The notes under the pieces were generated by a model. That model worked only from the letters and a program-made list of their open reading frames with translations. It made no database searches and was not told where the DNA came from. The position numbers and the translations under genes were made by a program. From Candidatus Wallbacteria bacterium (lineage in GTDB: Bacteria; Muiribacteriota; UBA6191; JACPRK01): DNA of 64,000 nt. The DNA lies in the NCBI GenBank assembly GCA_016213845.1, contig JACQZN010000103.1, forward strand, positions 46,010 through 110,009, read 5' to 3'. Below are positions 34,898-43,271 of the stretch, piece after piece; position 1 is the first letter of the stretch; each line of letters opens with the position of its first letter.

Positions 34898-36406
34898 ATG
34901 ACCGGCGCCGGCACGGATCCGGCCCTGACGGCGGGAGGCTTGCGGCGGGCGCTGGCACCGTCGGTGCCGGCGATCGTGTTCATCGGCTGCTTTCTGTTCG
35001 TGCTCTCGACGGGGCCGAGCTACATGTTCGGTGACGGGGACACCGGGTGGCACCTGGCGACTGGCCGGCGAATTGTGACCTCGGGAGAGCTGCCGCGGGC
35101 GGACGCCTACTCCTGGTCCGCGGCCGGAACGCCGTGGGTCGCCTTCGAGTGGCTGACGGACGTCGTCTACTATCTGCTCTACCAGTGGCGCGGCTATCTG
35201 GCATTGCTGGTTTTCGACGCGGCCTCGATTGCACTGGCGTACGCGCTGGTGGCTCAGGCGGCCCTCACGGCCGGAAGCGAGCGCCTCTCGACCGCGGCGC
35301 TGACCGGGTGGGCGTGCTACCTGTCGTCGCTCCACTGGTTCGTCCGGCCGCACGTGCGGACGTGGGTGTTTCTGGCGCTCTGGAGCTGGCTTCTCTTCCG
35401 CCGCTGGAAGCTCGAGGATAGGTGGATCTGGCTGGTTCCCGTCAGCATGGCGCTCTGGGTGAACCTGCACGGAGGATGGCCGGCGGGGCTGATCCTCCTG
35501 GCGCTCTTCGCACTGGCGGATCTGGTGGCGGCGAGCCTGGCCTTGGAGGATCGGAGGGCGAAGGCGATTGCGGAGGCGAGGAGGTGGGGGACGCTCCTGG
35601 CGGTTACGGCGGCGGCGACGCTCGTCAATCCGTACGGTCCAGCGCTCCACGCCGACATGCTCGAGCAGATGACGGCGGCTCCTGTCCAGAACATCACCCA
35701 GGAGTGGCAGTCCCCCGACTTTCGGGGGGCGGCTCGTCCCTTCCGGCCCTTCATCCTGGCCGTGCTGGCGAGTCTTGCCTTTCTCTCGGGCCGCGCGAAA
35801 ATTCTCGGATGGGCGCTGGGGCTGACGGGTCTGTCGATGGTGTTCGAGTCGGTGAGACACCTGACCGTGTTCCTCCTCTGGATGACGCCGATCCTACTCC
35901 TGGGAGTCAGAGGAGCGATGGACTCGTGTTTACCCGGGGGCGAGGCATCCGGGCGGTCCGGGACGGGTGGCGGCCCGGGTGGCTGGGCGCTCTGTCTGGG
36001 CGTGGTGGCAGCCGCGGTGGCCGGCGTCTTTCCGCCGGCCTTGCGAGCCGCGCCGGCCGGATTCGGGGCCGCGCAGTTTCCCGTCGAGGCCGTGGAGTAC
36101 CTGCGGACGCACAGGCCCCAGGGGCGGATGCTCAACGAGTACGGCTGGGGCGGGTACGTGATCTGGGAGCTGGGAGACGGCTACCCGGTTTTCATCGACG
36201 GCCGCAACATCATGTACGGCCGCAAGATCACCGAGGACTCGCTCACGTTCCAGTTCACGGCAGGCGGTTGGGAGGAGCTGCTGGAGCGCTACCGCATCGG
36301 CTGGACGCTTTACCCGACGGGTTCACGGCTGACCCGCGCGTTGAAGGAGCGCGGCTGGAAAGTGCTCCACGAGGACGCCACGGCGACCGTGCTTGCCAGG
36401 CCCTAG
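34898..36406 (+). CDS. Polytopic membrane protein, GT-C-like
   Basis: The 502-residue product has about ten hydrophobic segments. A motif after the first helix (FGDGDTGWHLATGRRI, then GTPWVAFEWLTDVVYYL) has the acidic external-loop style of GT-C glycosyltransferase-like proteins. The last 100 residues are soluble (HRPQGRMLNEYGWGGYVIW...), also usual in that group. No catalytic assignment is possible. The 126-bp gap before it contains only a 36-codon open frame from 34791 whose stop overlaps this start. A perfect palindrome begins directly after the stop. Confidence 0.75.
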   Translation: MTGAGTDPALTAGGLRRALAPSVPAIVFIGCFLFVLSTGPSYMFGDGDTGWHLATGRRIVTSGELPRADAYSWSAAGTPWVAFEWLTDVVYYLLYQWRGYLALLVFDAASIALAYALVAQAALTAGSERLSTAALTGWACYLSSLHWFVRPHVRTWVFLALWSWLLFRRWKLEDRWIWLVPVSMALWVNLHGGWPAGLILLALFALADLVAASLALEDRRAKAIAEARRWGTLLAVTAAATLVNPYGPALHADMLEQMTAAPVQNITQEWQSPDFRGAARPFRPFILAVLASLAFLSGRAKILGWALGLTGLSMVFESVRHLTVFLLWMTPILLLGVRGAMDSCLPGGEASGRSGTGGGPGGWALCLGVVAAAVAGVFPPALRAAPAGFGAAQFPVEAVEYLRTHRPQGRMLNEYGWGGYVIWELGDGYPVFIDGRNIMYGRKITEDSLTFQFTAGGWEELLERYRIGWTLYPTGSRLTRALKERGWKVLHEDATATVLARP

Positions 36407-36407
36407 G

Positions 36408-36465
36408 AAATATGGGGACACACGACTCATTTTCAGCCGAAAATGAGTCGTGTGTCCCCAGATTT
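36408..36465. repeat. Near-perfect 27-bp inverted repeat of AAATNTGGGG type
   Basis: Arms 36413-36434 and 36439-36460 pair perfectly (TGGGGACACACGACTC...) around AGCC, and four outer A:T pairs extend the stem past one mismatch. It lies 1 base after the membrane-protein stop and 56 bases before rpiB. It shares TGGGG ends and an A/T-rich centre with the element at 24234, but the interior differs. It may act as a terminator stem, though the sequence pattern suggests a REP-like element. Confidence 0.8.
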
Positions 36466-36521
36466 GCGGCGAGGGGGGGCGCTTGCGCGCTCGGGCGGGG
36501 CGGGAGTATCCTCGGCGCATC

Positions 36522-36983
36522 ATGCGAGTAGCGCTAGGTGCCGACCACGGCGGGTTCGCCCTCAAGGAAGCGATCAAGCAGTACATCGTCAAGGAGCTGG
36601 GGCACGAGGTGAAGGACTTCGGCGTCGACAATCCGGCGCCGGTCGACTATCCGGACCTGGCGTTGCTAGTGGCGCAGTCGGTGGCTCGCGGGGAGTGCGC
36701 GCTCGGGATCATGGTCGACGGGGCGGGCATCGGCAGTGCCATGGTGGCCAACAAGGTCCCCGGTGTGCGGGCGGCCAATGGCTATGACCTCTACTCGGTG
36801 AACAACAGCCGGGAGCACAACGACGCCAACGTGCTGACGCTGGGCGGTCAAACGCTGGGCCCCGGGCATGCGAAGGTTCTGGTCAAGAAGTGGCTGGAGA
36901 CGCCTTTCGGGGGCGGGCGGCACCAGAAGCGGATCGACAAGATCGTGGCGATCGAGAAGAGCTTCCTCGGGGGGGGCCGCTAG
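36522..36983 (+). CDS. rpiB: RpiB/LacAB-family sugar-phosphate isomerase, microcompartment-type variant
   Basis: The 153-residue product matches ribose-5-phosphate isomerase B: GADHGGFALKE at the N-terminus, SREHNDANVLTLG and FGGGRHQKRIDKI near the end. The loop that normally reads CGTGIG, with the catalytic Cys, reads VDGAGIGSAMVANK here, so Cys is replaced by Asp. I recall this variant from rpiB genes associated with bacterial microcompartment loci, which fits the EutN-like gene one base downstream. The substrate may therefore be a different sugar phosphate. No clear ribosome site is seen. Confidence 0.88.
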   Translation: MRVALGADHGGFALKEAIKQYIVKELGHEVKDFGVDNPAPVDYPDLALLVAQSVARGECALGIMVDGAGIGSAMVANKVPGVRAANGYDLYSVNNSREHNDANVLTLGGQTLGPGHAKVLVKKWLETPFGGGRHQKRIDKIVAIEKSFLGGGR

Positions 36984-36984
36984 C

Positions 36985-37254
36985 GTGTTCCTGGGCCGCG
37001 TGATCGGCAACGTGGTCGTCACCGCCAAGGACCCGGGCCTACACGGTTTTCCGCTGCTGTTGCTGCAGCCCCTGGATCACCTGGGCAAGCCGCGAGGCGC
37101 GCCGATCATCGTACTCGACCGGGTCGGCGTCGGCCCCGGCGAAACAGTGCTGCTGGAGACCAGCCGCGAAGCCAGCTTCAAGCTGCGCAATCCCCTCGTC
37201 CCCACCGATTGCTCCATCGTCGCCCGCGTCGACGTCTCGACAGTAGAGGCTTGA
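36985..37254 (+). CDS. EutN/CcmL-family microcompartment vertex (pentamer) protein
   Basis: The GTG start one base after the rpiB stop gives 89 residues. The pattern FLGRVIGNVVVTAKDPGLHG, LLLQPLD, VLDRVGVGPGETVLLETS and SIVARVD is diagnostic of BMC-P proteins that cap the vertices of bacterial microcompartments. No hexameric (BMC-H/T) shell gene is in the window, so any shell must be encoded elsewhere. The last two codons and the TGA stop are part of a heptanucleotide repeat, so the native C-terminus may have been altered by it. Confidence 0.88.
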   Translation: MFLGRVIGNVVVTAKDPGLHGFPLLLLQPLDHLGKPRGAPIIVLDRVGVGPGETVLLETSREASFKLRNPLVPTDCSIVARVDVSTVEA

Positions 37255-37390
37255 GGCTTGAGGCTTGAGGCTCGAGGCTTGAGAAGTGAGGCTCGAGGCT
37301 CGAGGATGGATCTGCGGCCCAATATCCGCATCCTGACTCCTGATCCCTGAAGCCGGATACCTCAAGCCTCAAGCCTCGAGCCTCAAGCCT
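37247..37390. repeat. Facing heptad arms between convergent genes (AGGCTTG x9 and CAAGCCT x8)
   Basis: The left arm 37247-37309 is AGGCTTG/AGGCTCG units with AGAAGTG and AGGATGG variants. The right arm 37335-37390 is GACTCCT, GATCCCT, GAAGCCG, GATACCT, CAAGCCT, CAAGCCT, CGAGCCT, CAAGCCT. The arms are complementary in type and separated by 25 bases. The EutN-like stop (TGA 37252-37254) is inside the left arm, and the stop of the minus-strand gene (37389-37391) overlaps the end of the right arm. Confidence 0.9.
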
Positions 37391-38684
37391 AGAATCTGTA
37401 CGCGACGCTCAGGACGGGCTCGCGATAGCCGCGGCTGCTGACGTGGCGCATGCCGAGCGTGGCGGCCCAGTTTGCGCGGGAGTATCGAGCGCCTGTGTTG
37501 ACGAACCAGGCCTCGGCGCCGAAGAAGTTGATGCCGGTCTCCCAGACGACTTCGCCCATCAGCTTCAGGTTGCGGCTGGGCTCGAAGTCGAGGCCGAAGC
37601 CCAGGTTGTACCAGTCGCTGGAGCCCTTGCCGACCCGCACGACGTTGACGCCGGCGGGCGGGTCCTGGACGATGGCTCCGTTGTCGGGACGGCTCGGGTC
37701 GACGATCTGGAACACGGGATACCCGTTCTGGGAGTGGCCGGGGCCGAAGCCCCGCCGGGCGATCCCCGCGGGGTCGACGAAGATGGAGTCGTCGCCGGAG
37801 CCCGCGGTGGCGGCCGACGCGGCGGTGGCGCCGCTGGGGAAGATGCTGCCGCCCCAGTCGTACGTGACGTAGCGGGCCGAAAGATGCCCCGAGAGCTGCT
37901 TGCCTTCGCGGGTGGAGACGACAGCGTAGAGGTTGTTCAGCCGGTCGTAGTCATGGAACTCGATGACGTTGCGATCGAGGTTGCGGAAACTGGAGGCGTG
38001 GAAGCCAACTGCGAGCTGTACGTCGTCGAACTTTACGGTTCCCTTCAGTCCGCCGCCGGCCAGGACGGGGTCACCCTGGAATCGGGCGCTCGAGGGAGCT
38101 GCCGCCGGGTTGTTGAGCGCGGGTTGCGGGGCGTAGAGGAACGTGCGGTCCTGGCGGTCCAGATCGACGGTAAGCTCCAGTCCGTCCCGCAGGCCGTAAT
38201 TGACGGCCAGTCCGCGGTCGGAGCCCGAGATGTTGCGGTAGACCTGAGGCCAGAAGCGGCTGTCGGCATCCCGGTCCTTGGCGATCAGGCCGACGACCCA
38301 CTTGCCCCTGGGCAGCGAGTAGGCCCAGGGCAGGTCCAGGCCGCCGGTGGTTCCCATCCAGCTGGGGACCCACTGGGAGTAGTCGAGCTTCGGCGCCGGC
38401 GGAGGCTCCTTGATCTGCCGAAAATCCTCCCGGCTCTTCTGCAGATCCAGGGCGTCCATCTGCTGGCGCAGGCTGGGGTCAGCGCTCACCTTCTTCTTGC
38501 CGGGGAGGGCGGACTTCTCCAGGATTCGGTAGTCGAGCGCCTCGATCTGCGAGGCCGGTCCGCCGCCGACGTTGCGTCTGACCGGCGCATCCAGGACCGA
38601 CCCGGCCCGTGAAGGCGTGGCCGGGGCCAGCGCCACCAAAAGCGCTAGCGCGCACGTCCGCCATGGCATCGCTCGAGTGCTCAT
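37389..38684 (-). CDS. Outer-membrane beta-barrel protein
   Basis: The 431-residue product begins with a signal peptide (core CALALLVALAPA, residues 1-27); a second ATG at 38669 is possible. After a helical charged region (about 35-95), alternating strands such as GKWVVGLIAKDRD, LELTVDLDR and LKLMGEVVWETGI lead to a C-terminal ...VLSVAYRF ending in Phe, a barrel-insertion signal. No specific family is recognised. It is divergent from the hem operon and convergent with the microcompartment pair. Confidence 0.8.
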   Translation of the reverse strand: MSTRAMPWRTCALALLVALAPATPSRAGSVLDAPVRRNVGGGPASQIEALDYRILEKSALPGKKKVSADPSLRQQMDALDLQKSREDFRQIKEPPPAPKLDYSQWVPSWMGTTGGLDLPWAYSLPRGKWVVGLIAKDRDADSRFWPQVYRNISGSDRGLAVNYGLRDGLELTVDLDRQDRTFLYAPQPALNNPAAAPSSARFQGDPVLAGGGLKGTVKFDDVQLAVGFHASSFRNLDRNVIEFHDYDRLNNLYAVVSTREGKQLSGHLSARYVTYDWGGSIFPSGATAASAATAGSGDDSIFVDPAGIARRGFGPGHSQNGYPVFQIVDPSRPDNGAIVQDPPAGVNVVRVGKGSSDWYNLGFGLDFEPSRNLKLMGEVVWETGINFFGAEAWFVNTGARYSRANWAATLGMRHVSSRGYREPVLSVAYRF

Positions 38685-38762
38685 GCTCCTCTTCAGCTAT
38701 CGACCGGAACCCAGACAGACACGAGTTCGGTCGTCTCTTCCCGGGAATGGCCGCCGGGAGTT

Positions 38763-38771
38763 TGCTAGACT
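38763..38771 (+). promoter_or_regulatory. Possible extended -10 element for the hem operon
   Basis: TGC followed by TAGACT (38766-38771) forms an extended -10. No good -35 is seen 17 bases upstream. Transcription would begin near 38778, about 47 bases before the first gene. Confidence 0.35.
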
Positions 38772-38824
38772 GGGCGGGTCGCAGGTTGGAACCAGAATTG
38801 CGGTGGACGTGCCGCAACAGAGCC

Positions 38825-39706
38825 ATGCGAGACTTGATTCTGACCTGGTTAGCCTCCGACGGCATCCCAGCATCGGCCTGGGGCTATCGCGGCAACAACA
38901 TGCAGTACTTGCTCCTATTCGACCTGGCGCTCGCCCTCTACAGCGTGGGCATGCTTCTCTGCGCCCTGGCTCTGTTGCGGCCCAAGGGCGTCGCCGCCCG
39001 CGCGGCGTGGGCCGTGTTGCCGGCGGCCATCCTGGTCCATGCGGTCAGCTTCGTGGCCCAGTGGCGGGTCGAGGGAATCTTCCCACTCCACACGCTCCTG
39101 GGCGCCTTCAGCCTCTATGCGATGGCCGCCTTCATGGGGGCGGTCCGTTTTTCCCACAGCACCGGCAGCGTGTCAGCGGCCTTCTCGCTCGGCGCGGTCC
39201 CCTATCTGGCGCTCTTGATGGCCTTTCTTTCCCGCTTCCACGGCGTGCAGCTCAAGACCGAGCTGCCGCCCAGCTTCCTGTCCGCCCATCTGTTCGCCGT
39301 CATGGTGAGCTTTTCGGCCTTCTCGCTCGCGGCCGGCTCGGGCCTGCTCTTGCTGGCCGTGGAGAAGGCGCTCAAGGAGAAGCGGTTCGGTCCCTTCTGG
39401 CAGGCGATGCCCTCCCTGGAAGCACTGGACCGCGAGACTTTCCGGACCATCGTGACCGGCTTCTGCTTTCTGAGCGCCGGGATCGCCATCGGCGTGGCGG
39501 GTGCCCCGCAGGCCTGGGGCGTCAGCTGGTTTCTGGACGGGCGGCTGCTATCCTCGCTGCTGGTCTGGTCTCTCTACGGTGTGTACTTGATCGCACGGGC
39601 GCGCTACGGCTGGCGAGGCCGCAAACTGGCGCTCTTCTCGGTCAGCGGATTCGCCTTGACGCTGGTGACCTATGTCCTCATCAACATGGGCAAGTATGTC
39701 CTCTAA
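38825..39706 (+). CDS. hemX: HemX/CcsA-like cytochrome c assembly-family membrane protein
   Basis: From the ATG at 38825 the product has 293 residues; an ATG at 38900, just before the first helix, would give 268 and is about as likely. Eight hydrophobic segments and conserved His residues (VHAVSFVAQW, FPLHTLLGAFSLYAM, FLSAHLFAVMVSFSAFSLA) match the CcsA/HemX family. In Bacillus hemX sits next to hemA and affects glutamyl-tRNA reductase level; the same order here supports the name. There is no WGxWWxWD heme-handling motif, so a direct cytochrome c role is not supported. Confidence 0.82.
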   Translation: MRDLILTWLASDGIPASAWGYRGNNMQYLLLFDLALALYSVGMLLCALALLRPKGVAARAAWAVLPAAILVHAVSFVAQWRVEGIFPLHTLLGAFSLYAMAAFMGAVRFSHSTGSVSAAFSLGAVPYLALLMAFLSRFHGVQLKTELPPSFLSAHLFAVMVSFSAFSLAAGSGLLLLAVEKALKEKRFGPFWQAMPSLEALDRETFRTIVTGFCFLSAGIAIGVAGAPQAWGVSWFLDGRLLSSLLVWSLYGVYLIARARYGWRGRKLALFSVSGFALTLVTYVLINMGKYVL

Positions 39707-39722
39707 GCCCCCCAAGTCCCCC

Positions 39723-41024
39723 ATGTACCTCTTCGTCTCCGGAGTGAACCACAAGCGGGCCCCGGTTCACGTGCGCGAAAGGCTCACCAGGACCGGTGAC
39801 GTCATGGAGGACTCGGTCAAACAGCTCATGACCGCATGCCCTGTCCGGGAGGCGGTCATCCTGTCCACATGCAACCGCTTCGAAGTCTACGGCGTGACCG
39901 ACGATGTCGCCGAGACCCCCGATTTCGTCCGCCCCTTCTTCACGTCCCACCTGGGGCTGGACGCCGACTCCTTCCGCAACCACTTCTACTTCCTGGGCAA
40001 CGGCAACGCCGTCGAGCACCTGCTCGAGGTCACCTCCAGTCTCGACTCGATGGTCCTGGGCGAGGCTCAGATTCTCCACCAGGTCAAGGAAGCCTTCCGC
40101 GCCGCCGCCGCTCGCAACGCCACGGGCAAGATGCTCAACAAGCTCTTCCAGAAGGCGTTCGAGGTCGGCAAGCGCGTTCGCGCCGAGACCGCCATCGGCC
40201 GCAACGCCGTGAGCGTCAGCTATGCCGGCGTGGAGCTGGCGCGCAAGATCTTCGGCAGCCTCGAGGGCAAGACGGCCATGGTCGTCGGCGTCGGCGAAAT
40301 GAGCCAGCTGACGATCGGCCACCTGGTCGACCACGGCGTCCGCCATGTCCTGGTGACCAATCGGACCTACCAGAACGCAGTCAACCTGGCCGCCCGCCAC
40401 GGCGGCGAGGCCGTGGAGTTCGAGCGCTTCCCCGAGCGTCTGGCCGAGGTCGACATCCTGATCAGCTCGACGGCGGCCTCCGGGTACATCCTGCGGGCCG
40501 AGGAGGTCCGCCGCGCAATGGCCCGGCGCAAGCAGCAGCCGGTCCTGATGGTCGATATTGCCGTTCCCCGGGACATCGAGCCCGAGGTCGGCAACGTCAG
40601 CAACGTCTACCTCTACAACATCGACGATCTCCAGAACGTCGTCGATCACAACGTGGGCGAACGAGAGCAGGCCGCGCTGCAGGCGCGCCGCATCGTGCAG
40701 GAAGGCAAGACCGAGTTCCTCGAGTGGCTCCAGAGCCTCCAGGTAGTCCCCGTCATCGAGGGCCTGATGGCACGCGCCGAGCAGATCGCCGACGACGAGC
40801 TGGCCAAGGCGATGGCGCGGCTCTCCGGGCTCTCGGAGCACGACCGTAACATCGTCCGCGCCGCCCTGCGCGGCACGACTCACAAGATGCTCCACGCGCC
40901 TCTCAAGAACCTCAAACGGCTGTCACAGGAGAGCAACGCGGCGCAGACGCTGGACCTGGTGCGAGATCTCTTCGAGCTCAAACCCGGCCAGCAGGCCGCC
41001 GCCCCCGAGGGGGTAAAGGGTTGA
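39723..41024 (+). CDS. hemA: Glutamyl-tRNA reductase
   Basis: This is the first enzyme of the C5 tetrapyrrole pathway, converting Glu-tRNA to glutamate-1-semialdehyde with NADPH. The start at 39723 puts MYLFVSGVNHKRAPV at the N-terminus and gives 433 residues; in-frame ATGs at 39672 and 39696 overlap hemX. Catalytic Cys50 lies in ILSTCNRFEVY, with SSLDSMVLGEAQILHQVK and a Rossmann motif VVGVGEMS. A long helical dimerisation domain forms the C-terminus. The stop overlaps the TTG start of hemC. No hemL is present in the window. Confidence 0.96.
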   Translation: MYLFVSGVNHKRAPVHVRERLTRTGDVMEDSVKQLMTACPVREAVILSTCNRFEVYGVTDDVAETPDFVRPFFTSHLGLDADSFRNHFYFLGNGNAVEHLLEVTSSLDSMVLGEAQILHQVKEAFRAAAARNATGKMLNKLFQKAFEVGKRVRAETAIGRNAVSVSYAGVELARKIFGSLEGKTAMVVGVGEMSQLTIGHLVDHGVRHVLVTNRTYQNAVNLAARHGGEAVEFERFPERLAEVDILISSTAASGYILRAEEVRRAMARRKQQPVLMVDIAVPRDIEPEVGNVSNVYLYNIDDLQNVVDHNVGEREQAALQARRIVQEGKTEFLEWLQSLQVVPVIEGLMARAEQIADDELAKAMARLSGLSEHDRNIVRAALRGTTHKMLHAPLKNLKRLSQESNAAQTLDLVRDLFELKPGQQAAAPEGVKG

Positions 41025-41941
41025 GCCGCCCGCAACTCAAGCTCGGCACGCGCGGCAGCAAGCTGGCTCTCTGGCAGGCCCACCACGTCCGAGACCTGCT
41101 CGCCCGCGCGCATCCAGGGCTGGAGGTCGAGATCGTCGTCGTCAAGACGACCGCCGACGTGGCCCACGACAAGCCGCTCACCCGATTCGCCACCCAGGGC
41201 GTCTTCGTCAAGGAGCTGGAGTCGGCGCTGCTCTCGAGTGCCATCGATTTCGCCGTGCACAGCCTCAAGGATGTCCCGACCGAGCTCGCGGCGGGTCTGG
41301 AGCTGGGCGCCATTCTGGAGCGCGAGGACCCCAGGGACACGCTGGTGACCCCCGAGGGCGTCGCGCTCGAAGACCTGGCGGCCGAGTCCGTCGTCGGGAC
41401 GTCGAGCCCGCGCCGCGTGGCCCAGCTGCTCAACATCCGGCCGGACCTGAAACCCAAGGAGATCCGGGGCAACCTGGACACCCGGCTGCGGAAGATGGCG
41501 GACGGCGAGTACGCCTGTCTCGTGCTGGCACGTGCTGGTCTGGTGCGATTGTCGCCCCCGGGCGTGCGCCATGTGCCGCTCAGCCTGGAGCAGATGCTCC
41601 CGGCGCCGGGCCAGGGTGCGATCGCCGTGGAGTTGAGGACCGGCGACGCGGCGACGGCCGACCGCATCCGTTCGCTGCACCACGACCATACGGCCAAGTG
41701 TGTCGAGGCCGAACGCGCCATGCTGGCTGCGCTGGGTGGTGGTTGCCAGCTTCCGGTAGGGTCGCTTGCCTCGGTGAGCCCTCGAGGCAAGCTCGTCTTG
41801 CGCGGCGTCGTGGCCGATCGCCAGGGGCGCAAGCTGCTCCGGGCGGACGGTATGGGAACCAGCCCGTTCGACGTCGGCAAGCGTGTCGCGGAGAAGTTGC
41901 GCTTCCTGGGCGCCGAGCATCTACTCTCTAGTAGCGAGTAG
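41021..41941 (+). CDS. hemC: Porphobilinogen deaminase (hydroxymethylbilane synthase)
   Basis: TTG overlaps the hemA stop (TTGA). The 306-residue product condenses four porphobilinogen units. The dipyrromethane-cofactor Cys is Cys242 (GGGCQLPVG), the same number as in E. coli. Other motifs are LGTRGSKLALWQA, HSLKDVPTEL with catalytic Asp, and SSPRR. The last residues (SSSE) and the TAG stop are read from a heptanucleotide repeat, so the natural C-terminus has probably been replaced by repeat sequence. Confidence 0.96.
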   Translation: MSRPQLKLGTRGSKLALWQAHHVRDLLARAHPGLEVEIVVVKTTADVAHDKPLTRFATQGVFVKELESALLSSAIDFAVHSLKDVPTELAAGLELGAILEREDPRDTLVTPEGVALEDLAAESVVGTSSPRRVAQLLNIRPDLKPKEIRGNLDTRLRKMADGEYACLVLARAGLVRLSPPGVRHVPLSLEQMLPAPGQGAIAVELRTGDAATADRIRSLHHDHTAKCVEAERAMLAALGGGCQLPVGSLASVSPRGKLVLRGVVADRQGRKLLRADGMGTSPFDVGKRVAEKLRFLGAEHLLSSSE

Positions 41942-41965
41942 CGAGTAGCGAGTAGTGAGTAGAGC
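41931..41965 (+). repeat. Heptanucleotide tract between hemC and DUF192 gene (GTAGCGA x5)
   Basis: Units GTAGCGA, GTAGCGA, GTAGCGA, GTAGTGA, GTAGAGC. It supplies the hemC stop (41939-41941) and contains the GTG at 41955 used as a possible start of the next gene. There is no facing arm here. Confidence 0.88.
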
Positions 41966-42443
41966 TGGGTGCCAGTGGGTCAGGGGCGTGGGGACGGTCC
42001 TTCTTGCGCTCTGCTTGACGGCGGAGGCGGCGGGGGCGGCGGGCAGGATCACGGGGGCTATGGTGCGAGGACACAAGCTCGCTCTGGAGGTCGTCAGCAC
42101 GCCCGATGCGATGCGGACGGGACTGATGTTCCGCTCGGAGCTGCCCGAGGATTCGGGTATGCTCTTCGTCTACCCGGAGCCACAGCCGCTCACCTTCTGG
42201 ATGAAGAACACGCGGTTACCGCTCTCGATCGCGTTTCTCGACGCCAAGGGCGCTATCTTGAACATCGAAGACATGGTGCCCTTCGATGACCGGACGATGC
42301 ACCGGTCGCGGGGGGCCGCGCGTTACGCGCTCGAGGTGAACAAGGGATGGTTCGCTCGCCGCGGCGTCGTCGCGGGAGACCGCGTCCAGCTGCTCAAGAC
42401 GGTCGACAGCGAGCCGGCGGACGAGGCCGCTCGGGACCGGTGA
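41955..42443 (+). CDS. Exported DUF192-family protein
   Basis: From the GTG at 41955 the product has 162 residues; a GTG at 41988 nearer the hydrophobic core is an alternative start. A signal peptide (TVLLALCLTAEAAGAAG) is followed by the DUF192 domain: LEVVSTPDAMRTGLMFR, DSGMLFVYPEPQPLTFWMKNT, IAFLD and YALEVNKGWFAR. The family is a small beta-barrel of unknown biochemical role, often exported. Its position within the hem operon may be accidental. The stop overlaps the hemD start. Confidence 0.88.
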   Translation: MSRAGCQWVRGVGTVLLALCLTAEAAGAAGRITGAMVRGHKLALEVVSTPDAMRTGLMFRSELPEDSGMLFVYPEPQPLTFWMKNTRLPLSIAFLDAKGAILNIEDMVPFDDRTMHRSRGAARYALEVNKGWFARRGVVAGDRVQLLKTVDSEPADEAARDR

Positions 42444-43264
42444 ACCCGGCGAGCAACCTGGCGGCCGTCCCGGCCCCGCGCGAGCAACCTCTGACGGGGT
42501 GCACGGTGGTCGTCACCCGAGCCAAGGCGCAGGCGGGTGGGCTGGCAGAGCGGCTCGAGAGGCTCGGCGCGCGAGTCCTGCAGTGCCCGTTGATCCGGAT
42601 CGAGCGGGTGTCCGATCCGGGCCCGCTGGACGACGTGCTCGACCGGCTCGAGGATTTCGACTGGATTGCTTTCACCAGCGGCAACGCCGTCGAGTGCTTC
42701 TTCCAGCGCCTCGTTGAGCGTGGGATGAGCGACCTGGCGGCGCGTCCTGTCTCGGCGCGGCCTAGTTTCGCCGTCGTCGGTGCGGGGACAGCGGCGAAGC
42801 TCTCGGAGCGGGGCCTGATGCCGGACCTGGTGGCGCAGACGGCGCTGGCGGATTCCCTGGCGACGGAGCTGATCGAGCTGGGCGTCCGGAGTCAGCGCGT
42901 GCTCTTCCCGCGAGGACGGATCGCGCGCGAAACGTTGCCACGGAAGCTCGAAGAAGCCGGCGCGATCGTCGAGAGCGTGGTGGTCTATGAGACGCTTGCA
43001 GACGATGCGGGCGCCTTGCCACTGAAGCGGGCTCTGGCCGAGGGCGCCGTGGACATCGTGACGTTCGGGAGCGCCTCGACGGTGGAGAGCTTCCACGCGC
43101 TGACCAGCGATTCCGGTGCTCGGAGTTACCAGATCGTCTCGATAGGACCGATCACCACCAGCAAGGCCGTCGAGCTGGGTTACACGGTGGCAGCGACGGC
43201 GCGCGAGCACACGGTCGACGGTCTGATCGACGCGATCGTCGGGGCCGTTCGTCAGCGCGGGTGA
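42440..43264 (+). CDS. hemD: Uroporphyrinogen-III synthase
   Basis: The GTG overlaps the DUF192 stop (GTGA); 274 residues. Weakly conserved family, recognised by TVVVTRAKAQAGGLAERLERLGARV, CPLIRIE, FDWIAFTSGNAVE, AVGAGTAAKL and VDIVTFGSASTVESF, plus SIGPITTSKAVELG near the end. It cyclises hydroxymethylbilane with D-ring inversion. Its position between hemC and hemB supports the call. Confidence 0.92.
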   Translation: MNPASNLAAVPAPREQPLTGCTVVVTRAKAQAGGLAERLERLGARVLQCPLIRIERVSDPGPLDDVLDRLEDFDWIAFTSGNAVECFFQRLVERGMSDLAARPVSARPSFAVVGAGTAAKLSERGLMPDLVAQTALADSLATELIELGVRSQRVLFPRGRIARETLPRKLEEAGAIVESVVVYETLADDAGALPLKRALAEGAVDIVTFGSASTVESFHALTSDSGARSYQIVSIGPITTSKAVELGYTVAATAREHTVDGLIDAIVGAVRQRG

Positions 43265-43271
43265 CGGCAGC

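Noticed and set aside
34791..34900. 36-codon open frame overlapping the start of the membrane protein
   Set aside because: No ribosome site, Pro/Gly/Arg-rich and no recognisable function; could be a leader peptide but there is no evidence.
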